Shown here: positions 26,043 to 34,079 of the stretch, piece by piece
Layout of the letters: every line of letters starts with the position of its first letter
Numbering within the stretch: the first letter of the stretch is position 1
Assembly: GCA_963724065.1 (NCBI GenBank)
Contig: CAVRTB010000002.1
Location: 186,001-250,000, forward strand
Reading direction: 5' to 3'
DNA length: 64,000 nucleotides
Source of the DNA: DASRIA01 sp963724065
GTDB lineage: Bacteria; Actinomycetota; Thermoleophilia; Solirubrobacterales; JBBDJG01
Notes under the pieces: generated by a model
Seen by the model: the letters and a program-made list of their open reading frames with translations, nothing else
Databases searched by the model: none
What the model was told of the DNA's origin: nothing
Made by a program: the position numbers and the translations under genes

Positions 26043-26210
26043 TAGTGGCCCTCCCAGAAACGTTCGACCGCAAACGGCGGACTCCGGACCCACCATGCGG
26101 CGTCCTCGGTCACCCACGTACTAACCAGTACGTGGGATTCCCTGCGTCCTTGCCTGGCGGCCCCGGAGCCGCGCCGTTTACTGGCCAACGTTCCCGGAAG
26201 GGCCACTGGG
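26041..26210. repeat. Long imperfect palindrome (170 bp) upstream of membrane protein
   Basis: The two halves of this non-coding stretch are inverted copies of one another. The centre is a perfect 10-bp stem (26113-26122 with 26127-26136) around AACC. The outer ends AGTGGCCCT (26044-26052) and AGGGCCACT (26199-26207) are perfect, and about 30 of the outer 40 positions match, including AACGTT and AAACGGCG blocks. It spans the start of the membrane protein gene at one end and approaches the 292-aa gene's end at the other. Confidence 0.65.
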
Positions 26211-26228
26211 TGAGGGTAGACCTTGCCG

Positions 26229-27107
26229 TCAGGCGGCGCGTGAGGCGGCGGTCTCGCCGACCTCGTCGCGCAGGCGCCGCGCGATCTCCGCAGTGGCGTC
26301 GAGCATCCAGCTCAGGCGGCCGGCATCCTCGAGCGTGCGCTCGAGGTACACCACAAGCGTGCCCGCGCGGTACTCGAAGCACGGGTGCAGCGGGTGCTCG
26401 GCGAGCCACGCCACGAACGAAGGTGAGAAGAGACGCAGCAACTGCACGTCGTCCTGGGAGCGCTCGACCCAGAGATCGCAGCGCTGGTGCAGCGCCTCGC
26501 TCTCGAGCTCGACCCGGCGCCGCGAGCCGGTGTGGAGCCAGCGCCCGCCGCCGAGCCGATCGACGAGATCGCGCCGGCGCTCGACGAACAGGCCGGGGTA
26601 GAGCACGATGCCCTGCTCGATCTCGACCACGCAGACGGTGAAGTCGTGGCACGTCCAGCGCTCGCCCTTGCCGTCCCCGCGATGCTCGCGAAAGACGAAG
26701 TGGCCGAGGCCGCACTGCGGCAGGCCCTCTCCCAGCGGGCCCTGCATCCAGTGCCGGCACTCGCGCCTGTCGCCCGCTCCCAGCAGCGGCGTGAGCGGCA
26801 ACAGCTCGGCGCGGGGCGCGTAGGCGAAGCCCCGCGCGCTCGCGAAGCTGCGGAAGAACTCCTCCTCGGAGCGGCGGTCCGCGACCGCGAAGCAGATGCC
26901 CGCGACCGCGAGCACGACGAGTACGGCGCCCGCGAGCATCACCGGCGGCTCGCGCAGCCACGCCCCGAGCACGACGGCGCCGACGACACCGATCGCGAGC
27001 GTGTACACCACGCCGCGGCTCTCGATCATGCGGCGCAGATGCGCGGCGCGCGTCGAGTCGGCGTCGAGCCCGGCCGCGATCCGCTTGCCCCGGTCGGGGC
27101 CGCTCAT
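26229..27107 (-). CDS. Two-TM membrane protein, partner of LemA
   Basis: A 292-residue protein: a basic N-terminus, two adjacent transmembrane segments (GVVYTLAIGVVGAVVLGAWL and MLAGAVLVVLAVAGICFAVA, residues about 33-77), then a soluble domain of about 210 residues with beta-rich stretches (CHDFTVCVVEIEQGIVLYPG, CFEYRAGTLVVYLERTLEDA). The layout resembles proteins encoded beside lemA (DUF3137-like), though I cannot confirm the family. ATG overlaps the LemA stop by 4 bp (ATGA), so it is co-translated with it. Confidence 0.75.
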   Translation of the reverse strand: MSGPDRGKRIAAGLDADSTRAAHLRRMIESRGVVYTLAIGVVGAVVLGAWLREPPVMLAGAVLVVLAVAGICFAVADRRSEEEFFRSFASARGFAYAPRAELLPLTPLLGAGDRRECRHWMQGPLGEGLPQCGLGHFVFREHRGDGKGERWTCHDFTVCVVEIEQGIVLYPGLFVERRRDLVDRLGGGRWLHTGSRRRVELESEALHQRCDLWVERSQDDVQLLRLFSPSFVAWLAEHPLHPCFEYRAGTLVVYLERTLEDAGRLSWMLDATAEIARRLRDEVGETAASRAA

Positions 27108-27697
27108 GCCGCGGCCTGGCCGCCCGCGAGCCGGCCTTCGCCGACGGCGGCGGACGGCACCGCGCGCTCCGACGAGGTCTCAACATCGAAGTACTGCCGC
27201 GGCGTGAACGAGCCGAGCCGCGCGACCGAGGTCGCCGGGAAGGCCTGCACCAGGTCGTTGTAGTGCTGCACGTTCGAGTTGAAGATCCGTCGCGCCCCGA
27301 CGATCTCGCCCTCGACCTCGGCGAGCTGATGCTGGAGCTCCTGGAACCCGTGCGACGCCTTCAGGTCGGGATAGCCCTCGGCGGCGACGTTGATCGAAAG
27401 GAGCGCGCCGGTCAGGCGCCGCTCGCAGCGCTCGCGCCAGACGCGCCCGGTTGCGGCCGCGGCGTCGGCGCGCGCATCGCTGAGCTCGCTCAGCGTCGCA
27501 CGCTCGTGGGCCGCATATGCCTCCACGGCCGCGACGAGGTTCGGCACGAGGTCCCGGCGACGCTTGAGCTGGACGTCGATCCCGCTCCAGGACTGGTCAA
27601 CGCGATTGCGTGACCGCACGAGGGCGTTATAGGTGAGAACGCCCCAGAGGAGGACAAGCAGGCCAAGGCCTGCGGCTATCAGCACGGGTGTCGTCAA
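27104..27697 (-). CDS. lemA: LemA family protein
   Basis: A 197-residue LemA protein: one N-terminal transmembrane helix (LIAAGLGLLVLLWGVLTYNA), then the conserved NALVRSRNRVDQSWSGIDVQ and LKRRRDLVPNLVAAVEAYA, and the late FNSNVQHYNDLVQAFPATS. The last is the family hallmark (N-x5-YN-x6-FP). The rest is a long helical bundle outside the membrane. The likely start is TTG at 27697, just before the helix; the frame stays open upstream without similarity. The 3' neighbour overlaps by 4 bp. Function of LemA is not well established. Confidence 0.9.
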   Translation of the reverse strand: MTTPVLIAAGLGLLVLLWGVLTYNALVRSRNRVDQSWSGIDVQLKRRRDLVPNLVAAVEAYAAHERATLSELSDARADAAAATGRVWRERCERRLTGALLSINVAAEGYPDLKASHGFQELQHQLAEVEGEIVGARRIFNSNVQHYNDLVQAFPATSVARLGSFTPRQYFDVETSSERAVPSAAVGEGRLAGGQAAA

Positions 27698-27797
27698 CTC
27701 GCCAGCTTCATCCCGGGGGGCTGCTCCGTCTATCGACGCCGCACGGCCAAACTCAAGCGTCAAGGGGCGGCCCCCGGGGTCTAGAGTGGCGCTCGAG

Positions 27798-28559
27798 ATG
27801 GACGACTCCACGCTGTACGAGCGGATGCACGCCAATCTGCGCGAGTTCTGCCGCCTCACGGGGGGCGCGTCGCCCGGGGCACGAGTGGTCGAGCTGCCCG
27901 GCGTGACGGCCTCCATCGTGCCGGTGACTCCAGACCGGTCACTCATGAACTCGGTCGTCTACGACTCGGGCGCGGACCTCGAGCGGGTGCTGCCGGAGCT
28001 GGCCGGCATCTACATCGCGGCCGGGATCCGGGCGTGGACGGTCTGGGTCCACCCGGGTGACGAGCGCGCGGCCGCCGTGCTCGCGGATGCCGGCCACCGG
28101 ATGGACGCCGATCCCGTCGTGATGTGCACGGAGCTCGGCGCGTTCGACCTGCCCAGACCCGGCGACCTCGACCTCGTGGAGGAGCCCACGGTCGACATGT
28201 TCATGGAGCTCAACGACCGCGCGTACGGCCTCGACCCGCCGGCCTTCGTGACCGGAATCCGCGAGCTGCCCGGCGTCGTGTTCCACGTAGCGTGCCTCGA
28301 CGGCGAGCCGGTCGCGTGCGCCGGTGGGCACGACCACGAGGGCGACTGCTGCATCACCTTCGTCGCGACGCTTCCCGAGGCGCGCGGCCGCGGCCTCGCG
28401 CAGAGGCTGATGATCCTCGTGCTGCGCGAAGCGACCGACCGGGGCTGCACGACCGCGAGCCTCCAGGCGACGAAGATGGGCTATCCCCTCTACGCGAAGC
28501 TCGGCTTTCGCGACCTCGGCCCGCTCCAGATGTGGGAGCGGCGGACGGCCTCCCCGTAG
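27798..28559 (+). CDS. GNAT family N-acetyltransferase
   Basis: A 253-residue protein whose C-terminal half is a GNAT domain: FHVACLDGEPVACAGGHDHE, then ITFVATLPEARGRGLAQRLM (acetyl-CoA loop R-G-R-G-L-A at about residue 197), and TASLQATKMGYPLYAKLGFR, the closing motif. The N-terminal 110 residues form a second, diverged half (VVYDSGADLERVLPELAGIY, GIRAWTVWVHPGDERAAAVL) typical of tandem GNAT proteins. ATG at 27798 is chosen; a GTG at 27786 is possible. Acceptor unknown. Confidence 0.85.
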   Translation: MDDSTLYERMHANLREFCRLTGGASPGARVVELPGVTASIVPVTPDRSLMNSVVYDSGADLERVLPELAGIYIAAGIRAWTVWVHPGDERAAAVLADAGHRMDADPVVMCTELGAFDLPRPGDLDLVEEPTVDMFMELNDRAYGLDPPAFVTGIRELPGVVFHVACLDGEPVACAGGHDHEGDCCITFVATLPEARGRGLAQRLMILVLREATDRGCTTASLQATKMGYPLYAKLGFRDLGPLQMWERRTASP

Positions 28560-28600
28560 CGTCGCGCTCCCCCTCCCTGTCCACCGGCGCCCACGCCGCT

Positions 28601-29728
28601 ATGTTCCCCAGCGTGTCGGGCGACCAGGAGCGGGCCGAGGCGGCTGCCGAAGGGCTGCCCGTCGAGCCGTGCAACGTCGCCGACTACGAGCGCATCGCCC
28701 GCGAGCGCCTCGACCCCGGGGCTTACGGGTACTTCGCGGGCGGCGCCGGGGACGAGTACACGCTGCGCGAGAACGTCGAGGCGTACCGCCGCTGGCAGTT
28801 GCGCCCGCGCACGCTCGTCGACGTCGGCACGGCGACCACCGCGACGACGGTGCTGGGCACGGAGGTCTCGATGCCGCTGCTGGTCGCGCCCGTCGCCTTC
28901 CAGCGGATGGCGCACCCGGACGGCGAGCCCGGCATGGCGCGCGCGGCGGCAGCGGCCCGGACGCTGATGATCCTCTCGACGCTCGCCACCTCGACGCCGG
29001 CCGAGCTCGCCGCCGCCGCGCCGGGCGCGCCGCGCTGGTTCCAGCTCTACTGCTTCCGCGACCGCGGCGTGACGCGGGCCTTGATCGACCAGGCGGAGGA
29101 GGCGGGATTCGGCGCGATCGCGCTGACGGTCGACGTCCCGCGCCTCGGCCGTCGCGAGCGCGACCTGCGCACCGGCTTCGTGATCCCCGCCGAGGTGACG
29201 GTTCCGAGCTTCGCCGCCGCCACCGGCAAGGCCGCCCCGGGGACGCCCGCCGACATGTTCTCGCTGATGGACCCGACCGTCGACTGGGAGGACCTCGAGG
29301 AGCTCGTGTCCGAGTGCAACCTCCCGGTGCTCGTGAAGGGAATCGTGACCGCGGAGGATGCGGCGCTGGCCGCCGACCACGGCGCGGCGGGAGTGGTCGT
29401 TTCCAACCATGGCGGCCGCCAGCTCGACGGAGCGCCCGCGACGATCGACGCGTTACCCGAGGTGGTCGACGCCGTCGAGGGCCGGATCGAGGTGATCGTC
29501 GACGGCGGCATCCGCCGCGGCACCGACGTGGTGAAAGCGCTGGCCCTCGGAGCGCGTGCGGTGCTCGCCGGGCGCGCGCCGCTGTGGGGATTGGCCGCAC
29601 GCGGGGAGCAGGGCGCCCGTGAGGTGCTCGAGCTGCTGCGTGAGGAGATCGAGCTCGCGATGGTGCTCGCCGGAGCCAGCTCGCCGGGCGCCCTGACCCG
29701 CAGTCACGTGCAGCCCGCCCCGCGCTAA
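28601..29728 (+). CDS. FMN-dependent alpha-hydroxy-acid oxidase/dehydrogenase
   Basis: A 375-residue TIM-barrel flavoenzyme of the lactate/glycolate/mandelate oxidising family. Landmarks: AYGYFAGGAGDEYTLREN at the N-terminus, PLLVAPVAFQRMAHPDGE (FMN site), WFQLYCFRDRG (central strand), VVVSNHGGRQLDGAPATIDA with the catalytic base His270 and its Arg, and VIVDGGIRRGTDVVKALALG binding the FMN phosphate. Members convert L-2-hydroxy acids to 2-oxo acids, with O2 or a quinone as acceptor. The first ATG of the homologous part is used. The downstream ferritin gene begins 18 bp later. Confidence 0.92.
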   Translation: MFPSVSGDQERAEAAAEGLPVEPCNVADYERIARERLDPGAYGYFAGGAGDEYTLRENVEAYRRWQLRPRTLVDVGTATTATTVLGTEVSMPLLVAPVAFQRMAHPDGEPGMARAAAAARTLMILSTLATSTPAELAAAAPGAPRWFQLYCFRDRGVTRALIDQAEEAGFGAIALTVDVPRLGRRERDLRTGFVIPAEVTVPSFAAATGKAAPGTPADMFSLMDPTVDWEDLEELVSECNLPVLVKGIVTAEDAALAADHGAAGVVVSNHGGRQLDGAPATIDALPEVVDAVEGRIEVIVDGGIRRGTDVVKALALGARAVLAGRAPLWGLAARGEQGAREVLELLREEIELAMVLAGASSPGALTRSHVQPAPR

Positions 29729-29746
29729 CCGTTACGCTGCCGACGC

Positions 29747-30283
29747 ATGCCGGCAGAACGTTTCGTACAGGCTCTGAACGACCAGGTGGCGAACGAGTTC
29801 GCGGCCTCGCACCAGTACGTCGCGATCGCTGCCCACTACGAGGCGCAGACCCTTCCGCAGCTCGCCCGCTTCTTCTACGCGCAGGCGGTCGAGGAGCGCG
29901 GTCACGCGATGATGATGGTCAAGTACCTGCTCGACACGAACGCCCGGGTGCGCCTGCGCGAGGTTGCCGGCCCGTCGACCGACTTCTCCGACCACATCGC
30001 TCCCATCCGGCAGGCTCTCGAGCAGGAGCGCAAGGTCAGCGGGCAGATCAGCGAGCTGTTCGCGGTCGCGCGCGAGGAGGGCGACTACCTGAGCGAGCAG
30101 TTCGTCCAGTGGTTCCTCAAGGAGCAGGTCGAGGAGGAAGCCACGATGACGGAGCTGCTCGACGTGGCCGAGCGGGTGCGCGACTTCCCGATGACCCTCG
30201 AGGAGTACATCGCGCGCGAGCAGCCCGGGGGCGGGGACGGCGCAGACCCGGTGGCGCCGCCCACCGCGGGCGCGCCGGCCTGA
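29747..30283 (+). CDS. Ferritin (bacterial, non-heme)
   Basis: A 178-residue ferritin. The ferroxidase ligands are visible: Glu17 (NEFAASHQY), Glu50 and His53 (AVEERGHAMMM), and Glu about 93 (ALEQERKVSGQ), with a later Gln in FLKEQVEEEATM. The four-helix bundle length is normal up to residue about 155; a Gly/Pro/Ala-rich tail (EQPGGGDGADPVAPPTAGAP) extends beyond it. It oxidises Fe(II) and stores iron in the cytosol. No Fur-like box was recognised in the short upstream gap. Confidence 0.93.
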   Translation: MPAERFVQALNDQVANEFAASHQYVAIAAHYEAQTLPQLARFFYAQAVEERGHAMMMVKYLLDTNARVRLREVAGPSTDFSDHIAPIRQALEQERKVSGQISELFAVAREEGDYLSEQFVQWFLKEQVEEEATMTELLDVAERVRDFPMTLEEYIAREQPGGGDGADPVAPPTAGAPA

Positions 30284-30321
30284 CGTAGTACGGGTCCGGC
30301 GGCGACCCTAACTTTGGGCGC

Positions 30322-31137
30322 ATGGCGCGTCCAAGGTCCGCCGCGCTGCGCGAGGCCGTCGAGCCGATCCGGATCAAGGTGCCGACGCGCGGCAACCGCT
30401 GCCTCGAGGGCTTCCTCGACGCGGCCAACGCCGACGACCAGCTGAAGGCCTGGTGGCACGTCGCGCAGGTGAACGCGGAGCGGCTCGGGATGTCGGACCA
30501 CTCCTGGATCCACATCCAGATCGTGGTCAACATCGCGTTGCGGCTGTTCCGCCTGCTGCACCGGCGTGGCGTCGAGCCCGAGGTCGTCAGCCGGCACGGT
30601 CTGCGCGCGCAGGACGCCGAGGTGGTGATCGCGGCGGGCTGCCTGCTCCACGACACCGGCATGTCGATCCATCGCACCGACCACGAGGCCTACAGCCTGT
30701 TCCTCGCGGCCGACAAGCTCGGCGACCTGCTCGCCCCGGCCTACGACGAGCCGGAGCGCTCCGTGCTCGCGGCCGAGGCGATGCACGCGATCATCGCGCA
30801 CCGCCGCCGCGGCGACCCCTTCACCGTGGAGGCCGGCATCGTGCGCGTGGCCGACGCGCTCGACATGGCGCAGGGCCGTTCGCGGGTCCCGTTCGAGTCC
30901 GGGCGCCCGAACATCCACTCGCTGTCGGCGGCGGCGATCGAGGCCGTCAGGATCGTGCCCGGCGAGGAGAAGGCCGTGCGCATCGAGATCGACATGAACA
31001 ACTCCGCCGGCATCTTCCAGGTGGACGAGCTGCTCGCGACCAAGCTGCGCGGGTCGGGCCTCGAGGAGCAGATCGAGGTGATCGCCCGGATCGACGCCGA
31101 GCACGAGAAGCGGTTGGTGCCGGTCTTCCGTATCTAG
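30322..31137 (+). CDS. HD-domain metal-dependent phosphohydrolase
   Basis: A 271-residue HD-superfamily protein. His110-Asp111 (GCLLHDTGMSIHRTDHE) is the HD pair; an upstream His in SDHSWIHIQIV and the downstream HAIIAHRRRGDPFTV and VRVADALDMAQGR complete the H...HD...H...D metal set. Family members are phosphohydrolases acting on nucleotides and cyclic nucleotides. The final roughly 60 residues (VRIEIDMNNSAGIFQVDELL) form a small extra alpha/beta domain. It is only 9 bp from the BolA gene, so it may be in the same transcript. Confidence 0.85.
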   Translation: MARPRSAALREAVEPIRIKVPTRGNRCLEGFLDAANADDQLKAWWHVAQVNAERLGMSDHSWIHIQIVVNIALRLFRLLHRRGVEPEVVSRHGLRAQDAEVVIAAGCLLHDTGMSIHRTDHEAYSLFLAADKLGDLLAPAYDEPERSVLAAEAMHAIIAHRRRGDPFTVEAGIVRVADALDMAQGRSRVPFESGRPNIHSLSAAAIEAVRIVPGEEKAVRIEIDMNNSAGIFQVDELLATKLRGSGLEEQIEVIARIDAEHEKRLVPVFRI

Positions 31138-31146
31138 AATGAGCAC

Positions 31147-31392
31147 ATGCCACCACTCGACGAGGTAAAACAGCGGATCGAGCGGGCTCTCCCGGGCTCG
31201 CAGGCGACGGTCAGCGATCTCACGGGCGGTGGGGACCATCTCCGCGCCGAAGTCGTGTACGAGGGCTTCGCCGGCCTGTCACGCTTACAGCAGCACAAGC
31301 TCGTCTACGACGTGTTCGAGGGCGAGATCGGCGGTCCGATCCATGCTTTATCGATAAAAACCGCGATTCCCCTACGCGGGAATGACGGGTAA
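31147..31392 (+). CDS. bolA: BolA family protein with repeat-derived C-terminal tail
   Basis: An 81-residue BolA protein: LDEVKQRIERALPGSQATV, then HLRAEVVYEGFAGLSRLQQH and GGPIHALSIKTAIP, the conserved core, with the His in QQHKLVYDVF that ligates an Fe-S cluster with Grx4. The last residues (IPLRGNDG) and the stop codon are encoded by a REP-like palindrome at 31361-31390, so the original tail was probably replaced. BolA works with the glutaredoxin encoded just downstream in Fe-S trafficking. Confidence 0.9.
   Translation: MPPLDEVKQRIERALPGSQATVSDLTGGGDHLRAEVVYEGFAGLSRLQQHKLVYDVFEGEIGGPIHALSIKTAIPLRGNDG
31361..31390. repeat. REP-like palindrome at the end of bolA
   Basis: ATTCCC (31366-31371) and GGGAAT (31378-31383) are perfect arms around CTACGC, followed by GACGGG; an alternative CCGCG/CGCGG pairing exists. 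The motif resembles the common bacterial CCGTCATTCCCGCG...GGGAAT repeats in reverse orientation. It supplies the last codons and the stop of the BolA frame. Confidence 0.55.
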
Positions 31393-31412
31393 TCCGAGAT
31401 TCGAGGTGTGAA

Positions 31413-31802
31413 ATGACCAACGAAGCGATTCGCGACGAGCTCAAGCGGGCGATCGAGGAGGAGCACGTGATCCTCTTCATGAAGGGCACTCCCGACGCTC
31501 CGCGTTGCGGCTTCTCCGCGCGCGTGACCCAGATGCTGAACACGACAGGCACCGAGTACGCGGCGATGGACATCCTTCCTGACCCGCGCATCCGCGACGA
31601 GCTCTCGGGCCTCTCGGGCTGGCCCACGATCCCGCAGCTCTTCGTCGACGGCGAGCTGGTCGGCGGTTGCGACATCGTGACCGAGATGTTCGAGTCCGGC
31701 GAGCTGGCGGAGACACTCGGCGTCGAGCGAAACGGCGCGGCGCAACCGGTGGAGTCCCCGGCGGGCCAGGTGCCCCAGGCGCCTCCGCTCCAGATCGACT
31801 GA
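31413..31802 (+). CDS. grxD: Grx4-type monothiol glutaredoxin
   Basis: A 129-residue monothiol glutaredoxin with the CGFS active site at residues 32-35 (TPDAPRCGFSARV). VILFMKGTPDAP gives the first strand, SGWPTIPQLFVDGELVGGCD the cis-Pro and glutathione-binding region, and IVTEMFESGEL the following helix. The tail after about residue 108 is a non-conserved Gln/Pro/Ala extension. CGFS glutaredoxins carry a [2Fe-2S] cluster with glutathione or another thiol and hand it to BolA; here it lies right after bolA, a common pairing. Confidence 0.95.
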   Translation: MTNEAIRDELKRAIEEEHVILFMKGTPDAPRCGFSARVTQMLNTTGTEYAAMDILPDPRIRDELSGLSGWPTIPQLFVDGELVGGCDIVTEMFESGELAETLGVERNGAAQPVESPAGQVPQAPPLQID

Positions 31803-31815
31803 GGCCGGGCATCGC

Positions 31816-32208
31816 GTGGACGAGGCGGTCGAGAGCCCCCGCCGCTACACCGTCGAACAGGCGAATGCGGCACTGCCGTGGGTTTCCGAGCGGCTCGTGC
31901 GGATCCAGGGCGCGCTCGAGGATCTCCTTTCCTCCGACGGTGCGCGCGCACTCGAGCTGATCGACCCCCATCGTGGCGGCGGCTACCCCGGGCGCTTCGT
32001 CGCCGCGGCAACGCTCAGGCTGGTCGCCGCGACAAGCGAGCTCGAGGCGCTCGACATCGTCGTACGCGACCCCGCGGCCGGCCTGATCGACTTCCCGTCG
32101 ATCCGCGACGGCGAAGAGGTCTATCTCTGCTGGAAGTCGGGTGAGGAACGGGTCGCCTGGTGGCACGCGCCGGAGGCCGGCTTCGCCGGGCGACAGCCGC
32201 TCACCTAG
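31816..32208 (+). CDS. DUF2203 family protein
   Basis: A 130-residue protein starting at GTG. YTVEQANAALPWVSERLVRI is the family opening, and the closing block DGEEVYLCWKSGEERVAWWH followed by AGFAGRQPL is its hallmark. The middle is helical. DUF2203 has no established function; it is frequent in actinobacteria and firmicutes. It follows the glutaredoxin stop by 13 bp, so it should be in the bolA-grxD transcript and may have a role in the same Fe-S or redox process (inference from position). Confidence 0.9.
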   Translation: MDEAVESPRRYTVEQANAALPWVSERLVRIQGALEDLLSSDGARALELIDPHRGGGYPGRFVAAATLRLVAATSELEALDIVVRDPAAGLIDFPSIRDGEEVYLCWKSGEERVAWWHAPEAGFAGRQPLT

Positions 32209-32241
32209 GCTCGATCGCGGCTGCCGGCCGCTACGACTTCG

Positions 32242-33036
32242 TCAGTGGAACAGATGGCGCCAGAACTGGTTGTCCGCGCGCGCCAGTTCGTAGATCCGCA
32301 AGCTGAGTTCGTGGTTGCTCCGCATCCGCTCGTGAGTGAGCCGCTCGCGAAGCTCATCCGCGCTCGCGCCGTCCGCACAGAGGCGCTTCACCTCCTCCTC
32401 GATCTCCACGAGGTCGGGGCGCGTGAGCACCCGGCGGAAGCCGGCCCCGTGGTGATAGACGAGGTCCCCGTAGACGGCGAACAGGACCGGGTGTAGGTCG
32501 CGGGTGCTCGTGCGCGACAGCGGCAGCCAGTCGACGTGCATGTCATCGAGCAGCTTGAGCAGGTTCGCGCCGGTGTCGGTGATGAAGTTCCCGACGTCGT
32601 CCAGCCACCGGTACCCACCGACCCACGTGGCGCCGCTGTCGCGCCAGAATCCCACGGTCGTGGCACAGAAGGAGGGGTGCGGGATCGGATCCCCGAGGAT
32701 CTCCCTGCGCCGGACCGCCGCGAGCCTGTGCCCCGCGAGCATCGTGTCGAGTGCTGCACCGAGGTCCGCGACCGGGAAGGCGTCGCCGTCAAGGAAGACG
32801 AGCACGTCGTCGTCGTCCGCCTGCGCGCAGATCCGCGCCGCGAGGTCGTCGATCTTGCGGTAGTGATGGACCTTCTCGCCCGGGAACCACTCGTCGAAGC
32901 GGTCGGCTTGCGCGAGCGCGTCGCCGTCGAGGTACGCATAGGTGCGATACGGCCGGTCGAGGTTCTCGGCGAGGCGGCTCAGCTGGAGGTCGACCCACAT
33001 GTCCGTCCGGAAATGCACGGTCGCGATGTGGATCAT
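32242..33036 (-). CDS. Glycosyltransferase-like protein (GT-A fold)
   Basis: A 264-residue protein. MIHIATVHFRTDMWVDLQLS is the first strand of a nucleotide-sugar-binding fold, and VLVFLDGDAFPVADLGAALD gives a DGD motif (like the DxD metal site). SFCATTVGFWRDSGATWVGG and HGAGFRRVLTRPDLVEIEEE follow. No transmembrane segment is present. The sugar and acceptor are unknown. It lies 16 bp downstream of the aldolase gene in the same direction, so the two probably form one transcript. Confidence 0.7.
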   Translation of the reverse strand: MIHIATVHFRTDMWVDLQLSRLAENLDRPYRTYAYLDGDALAQADRFDEWFPGEKVHHYRKIDDLAARICAQADDDDVLVFLDGDAFPVADLGAALDTMLAGHRLAAVRRREILGDPIPHPSFCATTVGFWRDSGATWVGGYRWLDDVGNFITDTGANLLKLLDDMHVDWLPLSRTSTRDLHPVLFAVYGDLVYHHGAGFRRVLTRPDLVEIEEEVKRLCADGASADELRERLTHERMRSNHELSLRIYELARADNQFWRHLFH

Positions 33037-33052
33037 GCTGGACCCAGGCGGG

Positions 33053-33967
33053 TTACGGGATGCGAGTGCGCGACTTGATCAGCGTCTGCTTGATCTGGTC
33101 GATGATCTCGACGGCCGAGTTCCAATCGCGCTGCCACACGTTGCGCCCGAAGATCACGCCCGAGCCGCCGGCCTCCATGATCTGGCGCGTCTGCTCGATC
33201 AGCTTGTCGTCGTCGATCTTGGAGCCGCCCGAGAGCACGACCAGCGCCCTGCCCGCGGACTCCACCGCGTGGCCGATGGCCTCCTCTTGGGTGACCTCCA
33301 TCTCGTTGTAGGGCGCAGGTGAGTCCTTGTCCTTGCCCGTGCCGAGCTTGGGCATGTTCAGCTTCACGATGTCGGCGCCCATCTCCATCGCGACGCGTGC
33401 GGCGTAGTCGATCGCGTAGAGCGAGTTCTGGCCGCCCTTCTTCTCGATGTCGCGGCCACGCGGGTAGGCCCAGATCACGAGCGGCATCCCGAAGCGGTCG
33501 CAGTCCGCGCGCACCTTGCCGAGCTGGATCAGGTCCTCCTCCTGCCGGGGGGAGCCGACATAGAGCGTGTAGCCCACGGCATCGGCGCCGATCCGCACCG
33601 CGTCCTCGACCGTCGCGTTGCACGGTGAGAGCACCTCCTCCGACGGCGGGATGTCGGTCTTGGAGTTGAGCTTCAGCAGCAGCGGCACCTGACCCGCGTA
33701 CGAGGGGTAGTACTTGCTCGCCATCCCGTAGCCGCAGGCAATCGCGGAGTAGCCCGCCTCGGCGGCGAGCCGGAACTGGTACTCGGGGTCCTTCGAGGCG
33801 GGGTTCGGGAAGAAGTCGCGCGGGCCGTGCTCGATCCCCTGGTCGATCGGGAGGAGCAGGAGCGTCCCCTGGCCGGGGCCGTAGTCGTACAGCAGCCTCC
33901 TCAGGCGCGTGCGCTTGCCCGGGGAAAGGGTGGCCAAAAGGGAGCTCGACTCGACGCTAACCGCCAT
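33053..33967 (-). CDS. Class I fructose-bisphosphate aldolase, DhnA type
   Basis: A 304-residue Schiff-base aldolase of the archaeal/bacterial DhnA family. TLLLLPIDQGIEHGPRDFF, then GADAVGYTLYVGSP and MGADIVKLNMPKLGTG (the Lys is the Schiff-base residue) and VVLSGGSKIDDDKLIEQ (phosphate site). It cleaves or forms fructose-1,6-bisphosphate in glycolysis/gluconeogenesis. ATG at 33967 has the Shine-Dalgarno GAAGGAAGG; the open frame upstream is non-homologous. It is divergent from the second YbdK-like gene. Confidence 0.93.
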   Translation of the reverse strand: MAVSVESSSLLATLSPGKRTRLRRLLYDYGPGQGTLLLLPIDQGIEHGPRDFFPNPASKDPEYQFRLAAEAGYSAIACGYGMASKYYPSYAGQVPLLLKLNSKTDIPPSEEVLSPCNATVEDAVRIGADAVGYTLYVGSPRQEEDLIQLGKVRADCDRFGMPLVIWAYPRGRDIEKKGGQNSLYAIDYAARVAMEMGADIVKLNMPKLGTGKDKDSPAPYNEMEVTQEEAIGHAVESAGRALVVLSGGSKIDDDKLIEQTRQIMEAGGSGVIFGRNVWQRDWNSAVEIIDQIKQTLIKSRTRIP

Positions 33968-34079
33968 CAGATCCTTCCTTCTCGTTGCCTCAGACCTGGC
34001 GGAGTATAAGCCGCACGAGGCGCCGCCGAAGGGGGCGACGGGGGCTATATTCAGGCCCCGGTCCGGCCGGGGCCCCGCC

